In this document: one piece after another, positions 45,972 through 56,344 of the stretch
Layout: every line of letters starts with the position of its first letter
Position numbering within the stretch: position 1 is the first letter of the stretch
NCBI RefSeq assembly: GCF_024679095.1
Contig: NC_066544.1
Location: forward strand, 2,365,783 to 2,429,782
Length of the DNA stretch: 64,000 bases
DNA from: Eriocheir sinensis
Lineage: Eukaryota > Arthropoda > Malacostraca > Decapoda > Varunidae
Direction of reading: 5' to 3'
Made by a program: the position numbers and the translations under genes
Notes under the pieces: generated by a model
What the model saw: the letters and a program-made list of their open reading frames with translations, nothing else
Databases searched by the model: none
Told to the model about the DNA's origin: nothing

Positions 45972-47730
45972 AATTTTTATAACAGGCATAGTGGAATCAG
46001 AGGGGGGGGGTGGGGGGGGATGAGTTGGAGGAATATGCCTTTAACTGTCCAGGGTGGAATTTTTGGAGAAAGTTTGAGTGAAAAGTTCAGCCTTAGAGAC
46101 AGATGTCACAGCTGTGCTGCTATCTTGATGAGCCCCTAAAGGGCAGGGATGTACGATCAAATCCCTTCTCCCCGTATGGCAATGTTCCAACATTTTCACG
46201 AAAATTGCTCACTTTCCATTATCATCACAGCTCTGCCTAATTTATGGGCATTTCCTTTATCCATCCTTCCTCTTCAATTTGCAACAAACCCAAAGTCTCT
46301 ATGTCATATGGTGTTTCCGTAGTGACATGATGAAGAGCAGTAAATTTTAGCTGGCAGCATGCTTTTGTTTGGAGGGCTGTGTAGCTTGTGAGTGTCATGG
46401 TGTAGCAATTGGCCCTCCTCACACTCGACCCCGCCTCAAAAGCCCCCTTATTACCCTCATATTCTTAACTTGATAACCCTGAAGGGTGGTGAGATGCATC
46501 CTCAGGTACTTCAATATCACTTCCACCATCACCATAATGAGATTGATCTACAGGATGGCCACCAAGTGAGATTGCACAACAACGGGGCTCAGCCTTCCTG
46601 ATAATACAAGGGGCTGGAGTTCAGTGCTGCTGCTATCACTGTCTTCACCACTAACAGAGGAGGCTTATGAGGAGGTCGCAGTCTGTGGACACTCAGGCAC
46701 AGAATCAGACAAGGAAGATACAAAAAACTCCTCCTGCCATTGTCACAGTCACAAAAACATGAAAATGGCACAGAGAAGTTGTGTGGCAGCCTAGGAGTCT
46801 GTTGACCCATAAATCCTCACGCAAACTTCAAAATTATGGCGGAAAAAGGCAGAACAGATAACCCGTCACATGCCCTTTACGTGGCAACCGGAAAAACCCG
46901 TCACGTGCCCTCTACGTGGCAACCAGAAAAACCCGTCACCCGCCCTTTAAGGGTTAAGGAGAGGTAGGAAAGATGAAAAAGTAATATTGTTTGAGATATT
47001 TTTGACAAGGTGCCAGAAGTCCCTTGAAGAATTAGAGGAAATAAGGTGTTGGCATTTCCTGTTGAAGAAAGAGTTTTAGATGAGTCGAAGAATAGATTTG
47101 GCATGATTCCAGGCAGAAATGTAAAAATCATGATTAGTAGGAGTGCGAAGGCTCAGGGACCTTTCATTAGCTGCCTCTCTATCTTTTATAGCACGAGAAC
47201 AAACATAACTGAATCAGGGCTTTTTAGCATGAAAAATTGAGAAAGTACATGGAATGTGTGCCTCAATTCCAGATATAGTCACCTCAGTAATTTGCTGGGC
47301 ACACACAGAGGAGTCCCTCTCCTTGAAGCAGTAATCATTCCACAGGAAATCGGAAAAGCACATCCTCAGGTCATTCCATTGACCTGAAGTGAAATGCCAG
47401 AAGCACCACCTCCTCAGTGGGTTCTGAGGCTGTTCAGGAGTGATAGGATAATGCGGAAATAAGGTTGTGATCAGAAGAGCCCAACGGAGAGAACAGTTTA
47501 ATAGAATAAGCTGAAGGATTAGAGGCTGAGAAGAGGTCTAGTATGTTGGACGTATCTCCAAGGCAGTCAGGAATACATGTAGGGTGCTGAATCAACTGCT
47601 TAAGATCATTGAGGAGAGCAAAGTTGTAGGCCTGTTTACCAGGCTAGTCAATAAAAGAAGAGGAAAGCCAAAGCTGGTGGTGAACACTGATATCTCCTAA
47701 GATGGGGATTTCAGTGAAGGGAGAGTAAAT
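45972..47730 (-). mobile_element. Jockey-like LINE copy 3 (endonuclease to RT start), split by T2
   Basis: Matches 28180-29075 in order: 45972-46130, then 46954-47730, including the endonuclease region (FTEIPILGDISVHHQLWL at about 47690 on the minus strand). The TTAA element T2 lies between the halves, exactly where copy 1 has catcagggttaaggag. Confidence 0.78.
46133..46953. mobile_element. TTAA-type element T2 (sister of T1)
   Basis: The ends are cccctaaagggcaggg and ccgccctttaaggg, inverted. The right end is followed by TTAA (46954-46957); the left TTAA has been lost (tgag). Body similarity to T1 runs along its length (tctccccgtatggcaatgtt). It lacks the CR1-like LINE present in T1. Confidence 0.75.
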
Positions 47731-47734
47731 CAAG

Positions 47735-48310
47735 TCCACTTTAAAGTTTGCATCCTCATGCAACTTGTTTGCTCCATTGCATAATGTTACACACAAAAAT
47801 GTTACACAACATTTGGTGGCCATTTCATCAACCAAACACAAGGCAGCCTTCACTGTTGCCAATGGAGATATGCACACTTGACTGAATAAGCAGGAGAATG
47901 ACGGGAGCACTGACCATTCACTGAGCAAGGATGGTTGATGACATTGCACCAATCAACTGCCGCGTACATCATAACCCGGGTGATTTAAATTTTTCGACGT
48001 AGCCAGGCTTTTATGTGTGAGATAGTGTATTTGAAGTGCATGATAGCATGAGGATGGTAGCTTTTAGGGTGTGCATCACATCAGTGAATTGCAATAGCTG
48101 AAGGTGTGATAGCAGGGGGATGGGGTGTAAACATTTACATTTTTGTCATCAGCAGCACCAAAAACAAAGCTGGTCAATACCATTTACTAGTTTTTCGAAG
48201 TGAATTAATGTTATCGTCATTTCTGGTGAATGCAGCAATGCTAAGTAGCTCAGGAAATTTTCCTTACATTATAGGCCTCAAAACTGTGATTAGGATAAAC
48301 TGTCTTTTCA
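47735..48310. other. Intronic sequence, no recognised feature
   Basis: No exon or element end found. Confidence 0.4.
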
Positions 48311-48314
48311 TTAA

Positions 48315-49155
48315 CCCCTGAAGGACACAAAAAACAGCCATTTTTCAAGTACATTTCATGTAAAAACTCATTTAATAAATATTTTACAGTATTTCAAGCT
48401 GGTTCTAACGATATAAACATATTATAAATTAGTCTTGTAATTACTCAGGAAATTACATTAAACTGAAAATAAGTAAAATTTTCATATTCATCGGACAAAA
48501 AGAATTCATACAACAAAAGTTGTAGATATCAAAGAGACAAACACAAAAATGTAGAATTTGAAAAAAAAATCAAATTGTACCAACATCAAGGCAGGTCACA
48601 AGTGGCATGATATGATGGGTTGCGCCCATACATGTGTACTTCAGCGGCTTTGGAATTTTCCACAGCTTTTAGTGCCTGAATTTAAGGTGGTGTGATGAGT
48701 CGTACATACTGGGGTGTCGTCATCGTCTGAGTCAGACAATTTATGAATGGGCGGGCCAGCTGGGGACAGGTGGGGCAGCTGCACAAGGGGCTCGTGGCTT
48801 GATGGGGGTTGAAGTGAATCCCGGAGGCAAAGTACCACCGTCAGAAAGGTCAGAATCTGACGATGAGAGCTGTGGGTTGTCCGCATCTCATTCAATGTCA
48901 CTGGACATGGCAAACTCACTAGATATATCCAAGAGAGTGTCATTTATCCATCACAACTATCCATGTGAATGAGTCTCTAGGTCTATGTATGCAAGTACTT
49001 AGGCCCAAGGTTGTCTATTAGTGTATGTCAGATAAAGAACAATAGCGTAGGTCACGAGGAAACAAGGGATTGACAGCGGCGTCCGCACGCGGGACACTCG
49101 TCCTTTTACGAAACCCACCAATATTTCCACCTGTGGGTCACTCATCCTTTAGGGG
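48315..49155. mobile_element. TTAA-flanked element T3 (piggyBac-type)
   Basis: TTAA at 48311-48314 and 49156-49159. The ends are cccctgaaggaca and the inverse (catcctttagggg). A minus-strand frame (48943-48641) contains an acidic run, KLSDSDDDDTP, of the kind found at the N-terminus of piggyBac-like transposases, so this may be an internally deleted autonomous element. Confidence 0.75.
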
Positions 49156-49159
49156 TTAA

Positions 49160-50038
49160 TGAATAACAAAATGATTAAGGGTTGGTTTATGTCTACCCTC
49201 CCCCCCCCTCCTCCTCTGACATAAGCAATACAGAGCATTCTGGAGGAAAATACATGACTTTCACAACAAATCATGCCTTAATTACCTTAATTACCAGCAA
49301 CACTAGCTGGCAGGCAGGTAGATATCATGCATGCTGTTTTAAAATTAATATGGGCATGAAATTTAAAGAAAAATGCAAGGCAATGAAAAGGGTAGTTATT
49401 TTGAAAGAGCAAAATGTTGAATAACATATGATCGATAACGGGAGATGACTGTATATCATACTACAAAGTTCTAAGTGCATACGTGCACAAAGAAATGGCT
49501 CCATGAAAGTTAACCTTCACATTAATTGGACTAGACATTGAGAGATGTAAAGGAAAACATGTATTTTATGACTGGGACTGGGTTCACCTTTCTTTCACCT
49601 CCACTGTTTCTCAAAGTCAAATCAAGTGTGGAAATAGTAATGATATGCTGTGCAGATGATTTTTAACATGTCAAAAAGTTGGTTTCTGGAGAGAAGTTGC
49701 GGCAGCAGGGTGTCACATTCTCACTATTTCAGTGGCGATAGGTTACTTATATAGCAGCACTAGGGTCTTATCCTTAGCAGTGGTAAGTCACTAGTTTAGT
49801 ATTATCCATTATGTTTAGGTGGGATTCTGCTTGTTTAAGAAAACTTGTAGTGGCAGCGTGCTAGTTTACTGATGGCGAGATCTACCATCTTGAATTGGCC
49901 ATACCTTTAAATAATTACTAACAGAACTGCATGGCCACAATCCTTTCATAGTTTAGTTTCTACATATAGGAAAATAGTATGAGTTTTTTCACTGTATTTG
50001 ATACTTTCTCAATGGTGATGTATATTTTGTTTCTTTAA
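49160..50038. other. Intronic sequence, no recognised feature
   Basis: Nothing coding or repetitive could be supported. Confidence 0.4.
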
Positions 50039-50040
50039 TG

Positions 50041-50326
50041 GTAAAGGTAAAGTTGGGAGCTTACGCTCTAGCACTATAGGCCTCATTGCTCATTTCTGTC
50101 CCACTGGCCCTTGAGCCTATGATGGGTGAGAAACTATTACCTTGGGACACAGGACAAGTGCAACAACCAAGTTACCATACTTATACCTTCCCCAGATCTC
50201 CCTTGGTACTCATTTATTGCCCTGCACGAAAGAGTAGTCTGTGTACTGACTATGCAGGTCGGTATTTGAACCCTGTCTTGCAGATTCGTAGCTGTGCATA
50301 CTAACCACTATACCATGGAGGCACTA
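50041..50326 (-). mobile_element. tRNA-derived SINE
   Basis: The minus-strand head reads tggtatagtggttagtatg (box A region) and, about 35 bases on, gggttcaaatacc (box B-like). A long tRNA-unrelated body follows, ending in a (TTTACC)n-like tail at 50041-50053. Order and spacing fit a polymerase III promoter. The anticodon arm is degenerate, so it is not a functional tRNA gene. Confidence 0.7.
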
Positions 50327-50555
50327 TATTTCTGTGCCAACCTCTCTTATTTTCATTTCAATTTTGAAAAATCAAGCTTTTTAAAGGTATGCTCAGGAAA
50401 TAATTATTGTTGTTTTAAAATGGCATCAAATATTGAGTGAAATCAGGCTTGTATGTAAAATTAGGTAGTCACAAATTGTATATTTACTAATGAACACTGG
50501 ACTTACAGCTCTTCAGTAAACAATGATTCATCTTTTGAATTGTCACTCCCACCAG

Positions 50556-50696
50556 CTGATGTACAAGGTCGGAATCTTTATACATGAGCTGCGCTACCAG
50601 AATGAGAGTCGCTTAGATGCTGCTGCCACCCGCAGCTGTGAGACACTCCTACAGGCGCTGGAGGAGTGCTCAGTGCAAGTCCTTCCCCCTCCCGAG
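50556..50696 (+). CDS. LYST: LYST exon d
   Basis: The acceptor is tcactcccaccag and the donor GAG|GTTAGT. Phase is 0 on both sides, matching exons c and e. The peptide begins LMYKVGIFIHELRYQNESRL and ends in ECSVQVLPPPE. No stop occurs in frame. The intron before it (35084-50555) holds the Gypsy, piggyBac and several TTAA elements. Confidence 0.75.
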
Positions 50697-51038
50697 GTTA
50701 GTGATACCAGTTAGAAGAGGCAAAAATGTTTCCATGTTTACTTACCATTATTCTATCTTCTGTCATACCACAGAGAAGTTGGAATTTTCCATTATACTTT
50801 TGTTTAGTGTGGGAAAATGACCACCAAGTCTCTCCTTGGTAAGAATGTAAATGGTGTCTGACTGGATGATGGGGCTTTGTTCAATGTTACACTTTTTTAC
50901 CATGAAAATGTATCAGTTTTTACTTGTTATCTGTAGTCATTAAGTGCCTTATTTTCCTTACAAAACTTCTCATTATACTCAGAATAAGGGGCACTGTTTC
51001 TCAGTGCATATATAAAAAATCCACATTTTTCATTCTAG

Positions 51039-51163
51039 CATTTCCCACCACATGGAGCCATGAGGGAATGGAGTGTTGTGAGTGAAGAGAAGAAACAGTG
51101 GCAGGATGAATCTGCCAAAATTGCAATCCTAGTTGTTGATCGGTGCACCAAACAGGATGAGAG
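51039..51163 (+). CDS. LYST: LYST exon e, with GC donor
   Basis: The acceptor is cattctag; translation starts HFPPHGAMREWSVVSEEKKQ and continues to VVDRCTKQDE. It ends with two bases (AG) before GCAAGT, a consensus GC-type donor. The nearest GT donor (51168) would leave a phase that does not fit exon f, whereas the GC donor restores an Arg codon with the first base of exon f. The charged EEKKQWQDESAK stretch suggests helix. Confidence 0.75.
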
Positions 51164-51398
51164 GCAAGTTAGCTGGACTTGGCAACCTAACCCAATCAAA
51201 TTGAACTAAATCTAACCTAGCAACCCAATCAAACCAAAGTTTTACCAAACCTAACCAAATCTAAAACAGTCTATTTCACCAGATTTATCTAAAGTAGCAT
51301 CACAACCCAAACTCAACCAAATTATATCACACCTAACCAGACCAAACCTGACCTAAGTACACTCAAAATTGGATAAAAAGAATCCCTTTTACCAACAG

Positions 51399-51620
51399 AC
51401 TCATGACTAAGAACACTCAAGCATATGAGGCAGTGGCTCAGGAGTGCAGCCGCCTGACCCGCAGTGTGGTGGACCGGCAGAATGTGGAGCGCAAGTTGGT
51501 GTTGGGTGGCATTAAACATGCACAGTGCCGTCATGTCCACCTCACACACCGCTGGAGGGACCTTGTGGAGACTCTAACCCATGAGCGTGCCACCTGGCAC
51601 TTCTCACATTCTTACCCAAG
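51399..51620 (+). CDS. LYST: LYST exon f (pre-PH helical segment)
   Basis: The acceptor is taccaacag and the donor AAG|GTGATT. The frame enters with one base and leaves with two. The peptide includes LMTKNTQAYEAVAQECSRLT, RSVVDRQNVERKL and WRDLVETLTHERATWHF, a long charged helix before the PH-BEACH module. The L-T-H-E-R-A-x-W motif is the best recognised LYST signature here. Confidence 0.85.
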
Positions 51621-51841
51621 GTGATTTATTGACGCAAAAGTAGGGAAAGATGTTTCTCCATTTTCAACTTATGCCACCCATCATTGTCATCCCAGTCAGG
51701 AAGGATGTAAATTTGAGTCATGATTCTTACCTACATTTTGTCTTACACATTCTTAGAACACTAAAGTTTTCTTCTATAAAATTCTGACAACTTCTGTCAC
51801 TACGTCTGATGTAGTGTTCCCTCTTAACCCCTTCAACACAA

Positions 51842-52030
51842 GGATGCGTACACTGCGTCCTTGTGTGCCCCGTACCATATCCAAGGATGTGTATACTGCA
51901 TCCTTGTGTGCCCCGTACCATATCCAAGGATGTGTATACTGCATCCTTGTGTGCCCCGTACCATATCCAAGGATGTGTATACTGCATCCTTGCATGCCCT
52001 GTACCATATCCAAGGACGTGTATACTGCGT
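51842..52030. repeat. 43-bp tandem repeat, about 4 units
   Basis: The unit contains gtaccatatccaaggatgtg and tatactgcatccttgtgtgc. Each unit holds an inverted pair (aaggatg ... catcctt). It follows ttaaccccttcaacacaagg, a TTAA-type element end whose partner was not found. Confidence 0.9.
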
Positions 52031-52416
52031 CCTGGCTCGCTTTAGCCAGCACATGAATTATTTCTTCCCAGATATTGTACGATAGTTTTTAGGATGTAGG
52101 TCGTTTGTGATACGGTGTCTTATTTGACTTTCATCGGTATTATTGGAACATAAGTGTGTCTTACATGCATTTGTACTTCACAGTAACAATAAATTCTGAC
52201 AGAAAATAACAAAAATAATGAGAAAGAAATTATATATATGTATGTGTGTGGAGTTCCTCTTCCCTCAAGTTGCCAAGTGGCTGGCTAGTGCATTGTCTCA
52301 CCACCACCTCGGCTCTGGGACGCGAGCTTGCGCGGGAGCTGCAGCCTTCCCTCCCTGCCTCCCCCTAACACCCATCTCACTATCTCTGTTTTCTTTCTTC
52401 CTTCCTACCTCCTCCC

Positions 52417-52420
<4 letters not shown>

Positions 52421-52457
<37 letters not shown>

Positions 52458-52487
52458 TGTGTGTGTGTGTGTGAGAGAGAGAGAGAT
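52421..52487. repeat. (GT)n/(GA)n microsatellite
   Basis: Interrupted GT tract followed by (GA)6. Confidence 0.9.
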
Positions 52488-52590
52488 CAACAAGTTACAG
52501 CTTGATTCCACTGACACCGTGACCAAAGTGCTTATCTCCCTCTCCCTGTACCTCAATCCCTCCCATCTATGTGTGTGTGTGTGTGTGTGT

Positions 52591-52855
52591 ATTTACCTAG
52601 TTGTAGTTTTACAGGGCCTGGGCTTTACGCTCATGTGGTCCCGTCTCCATGTCTGTATTTATCCAACTTTTCCTTAAAGCTTTGCACACTCCTTGCCGAT
52701 ACTACATCCTCACTCAATCTGTTCCAAACCTCTATATTTCTTTATGTCTCAAGCATCTTCCCTTCCTCAATTTTTTACTGTGTCCTCTGGTGTTCCTGGT
52801 GGTAATTTTTTCTTTTAGTAGTAACTCCTCGTTGTCTACTTCTTCCATTTTGCTC
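52591..52855 (-). mobile_element. CR1-like LINE copy F, 3' tip, abutting (TG)n
   Basis: Matches the last 265 bp of copy E. The tail atttacctagttg directly follows (GT)n at 52570-52590. It breaks off at ttgctcaag; the next part of the same LINE reappears at 56015, beyond element Z2. Confidence 0.8.
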
Positions 52856-53089
52856 AAGCCCGTCATGGCGCAGGCAACTGTTCATAGTAGCGCTATTATA
52901 ATTGGCTCATGCTGCCTCCCGGAGCTCACTTTTCTTCCTTCTTTATTGTATCCCTTGTTATCTCAAAATACTTACCTTGGAAAAAGGAAGAAAACCGGAA
53001 GAGAGAACAGGTCGTTTTAAAGCCACAGATGAAGCCTTATGATTGGCAGAGCTCTGAAAACACGCTCACCCGGCCAGCGGCCTCGCTGC

Positions 53090-54285
53090 CTTGGAGCAAT
53101 GTCACACTGGCCGTTTTCCTCTAACCGTTGTGGCTACTGGCAACGCCCATGCGCCCATCCAGGAGCGAGTTGTCGGTTGTCTGTAACCTGGTGTCACACT
53201 GGGCCTTTTTCTTCCAACCGCGTTGGCGGCAGCTTGGGTGTCACACACGGCCAAGGTCGGTTGCCCGTATCCACATCCACAATGTAAACAAAGCACTTGC
53301 CCTGTACTGACATGGCGTCGTCTGCTAAAGTAAGGGATGTCGCGGTTTGTGCTGCTATTACTCAAGTTATGGACTTGTTGCTGCAATTAAATGGCAGGAA
53401 GAAGCTGTTGTGGGTGTGGTGTGGCTGTGGTTCCTCCATGCCAGTTCTCATTGTCACCATTGCGCGTGAGAGGCCAACCCACCCATCTAGACTCCAACCA
53501 CATAAACACGTGGATCGAGTAACAACAAAGACACACACACACGCATGCACACACCAGACTCATCATGAACTATGGCAGATGTTTCTCACAAACAAAAATG
53601 GGTTTGCCATTTCCTAGAGTGGTTCATACAAACCAAACACCCAATGGCAAGAAGAGAGCAGTGTTAAAGACAACTGCTCTCTTCTTGCCAAGAGCTAGGT
53701 TTGGTTCATGTGAGCCACTCACCAAATACGTTCTAACATACTCAAGAAATAGTGAAGTCGTTTCTGCTTGTCAGAAACATCTGTAATGGTTCCTAATGAG
53801 TCGTGTGTGTGTGTGTGTGTGTGTGTTTGTTTGTTATTCGATCCATGTGTTTATGTGATTGAGTCAAGATGGGTGGATTGGCCGCGCACGCTCAGTGATG
53901 ACAATGAAAACTGGCATGGAGGAACCACAGACACGCCACACCCACAACTGTTTCTTCCTTCCATTTAACTGCAGCAACAAGTCCATAACTTGGGTAATGG
54001 CAGCACACAGCCCCTTACTTTAGCAGACGACGCCATGTTGATACAGGGCAAGTGCTTTGTTTACGTTGTGGATGTGGATACGGGCAACCGATCTTGGCCG
54101 TGTGTGACGCACACCAGGAACAGTTGGAGTTGCTGGTTGCCACTGCCGCCAACACATTGGGAAGAAAAAAGCCGTGTGTGACACCAGCTTACGGATAACC
54201 GTGAACTCGCTCTCGGTTGAGCATACGGGCGCGTTGACCGTAGCCCCAACAGTTGGACGAAAACGGCCATTGTGACACCGCCTTA
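53090..54285. mobile_element. Palindromic element, about 0.59-kb arms (Harbinger-like tips)
   Basis: The left arm starts atgtcacactggccgttttc and the right arm ends as its inverse (gaaaacggccattgtgacac). Inner landmarks also mirror each other: gcacttgccctgtactgaca against atacagggcaagtgctttg, and ggcaagaagagagcagt against actgctctcttcttgcc across a short loop near 53676. The right end abuts TTAA. The ggtgtcacactgg tip style resembles PIF/Harbinger elements; this is inference. Confidence 0.75.
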
Positions 54286-54557
54286 ACCCTTAAACTGCGG
54301 AGGACTAAATGCCGGATATTTTTCCTTGGCGAGTTAATATTAACATTATAATAAAAAGCAAAATATAAATCTAATAGTATGTCATCAATGAGAAAAATGT
54401 AATTTGATGTATTACAGCAGTTCAGAGTGGTACATGAATAATTAGAGCAAATAATAGGCCCTAAAAATTCGCGCGCTTTCCAAAGTGCGGGAAAAATGTG
54501 ACATGTCGGGTAGAATGAGGTGGAGCGGGTGGAAGTGGTGGACATCTGCCCACGCGG

Positions 54558-54699
<142 letters not shown>

Positions 54700-54761
54700 G
54701 GCTGGGCCACATATAATAATTTTTACTGCGATAAAGATAAACGTTCAACAAAATACAGATG

Positions 54762-55060
<299 letters not shown>

Positions 55061-55722
55061 GTAATGAACTATAATGATGTAAAAAAAATCTGATTTACAC
55101 CATGGACCAAGACAACCGGGGCTTTCCGCACACACACACACACACACACACACCTGTGTGCCAAGAGGCTTACTGTTACGTATTATATCCAAGTTATAAT
55201 GAATTACACATGACATAATTTCTTCCTCCAAGTTTCAGCTTTATGTAAACATTCAAAACTTGTAATCTAGTCTGCTATTACAACCTCCATTTTCTCTTCC
55301 ACTACCACGTTTTCTATTATGTTTGGGTAGATTACTACCCGTCGGGTCAGGAGAGTTTCCAGGTGCCTCCTACATTTCCACAAACACTCGAATGAGGGCT
55401 TTATCATAGAATTTCAGGCTCTGGTGAAGGTATGACTAAGTTGCCAGCGATCACGAGAACACATTTGAAAGGAAGTGCACCAGGAAAATTCAAAACATAC
55501 GGCGTGAAAATTCATGATTACATAATCGATCACAGCGTCATGGGATCGGAGAGGCTTGATTATATAAGCGATTGCAGCGATTTAAGGGTTAAGGCAGTGA
55601 AGCCGCTGATAGGGTGAGTGTCGGCGATGACGTCATCGGACTCCCAGTGAATCACAAGCATGTTTTCAGAACTGTCAGCCAATCATAAGGCAGCCGCCTT
55701 CAATCGTGGCTTCAAAACGACC

Positions 55723-55724
<2 letters not shown>

Positions 55725-55795
<71 letters not shown>
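55725..55795. repeat. (CT)n inside Z2
   Basis: Same place relative to ccatagccacaatgtttgga as the tract in Z1. Confidence 0.95.
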
Positions 55796-55796
<1 letters not shown>

Positions 55797-56014
55797 CCAT
55801 AGCCACAATGTTTGGAGGAAAACGTCCAGTGTGATACTACCTTTAAAGGTAGCGTGCGTGACGCCAATGGTAAGTAGACGTGACCCGTACATGTCAAAGC
55901 AGCGCGAAACTCAGGGTGATAATGCGCGAAAGTCGGGATGGTAAGAATTTAGGACTAACCGCGAAACTCGTGGATTGCAAAACTCAGATAGTGCGAAACT
56001 CGAGAGGGTACTGT

Positions 56015-56344
56015 AGTTTCTTTATGTGTTTCTTCTTATGGGGAGACCACACTGCCTCTGCATATTCAAACTTTGGTCTGATCATAGTGGTAATTAATTT
56101 TTTCATCATATCCTTATCCATGTAGTGGAATGCTATTCCTATATTTCTCACCATGTTATACGTATCACCGAATATCCGATTAACATGACTCTCTGGCTGT
56201 TTGTTATCTTGCATTATTACTCCCAGATCTCTCTCTTCGTGTACTTTCTTTAGTGTTTCACCATCTCCCATTTTATGTGTCCATTTTGGTCTTCCTTCAC
56301 TTTTTCCCATTTCCATAACATGACATTTCTTCATATTGAATTTC
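56015..56344 (-). mobile_element. CR1-like LINE copy F/G, upstream part
   Basis: The minus frame 56346-55984 carries KKCHVMEMGKSEGRPKWTHK, RNIGIAFHYMDKDMMKKLI and YAEAVWSPHKKKHIKKL. It begins right after the TA that ends Z2 and is the continuation of copy F. The far side abuts the 3' tail of copy H. Confidence 0.8.

Noticed and set aside
51168..51173. GT donor for LYST exon e
   Set aside because: It would leave a codon boundary, but exon f begins one base into a codon; the GC donor at 51164 fits instead.
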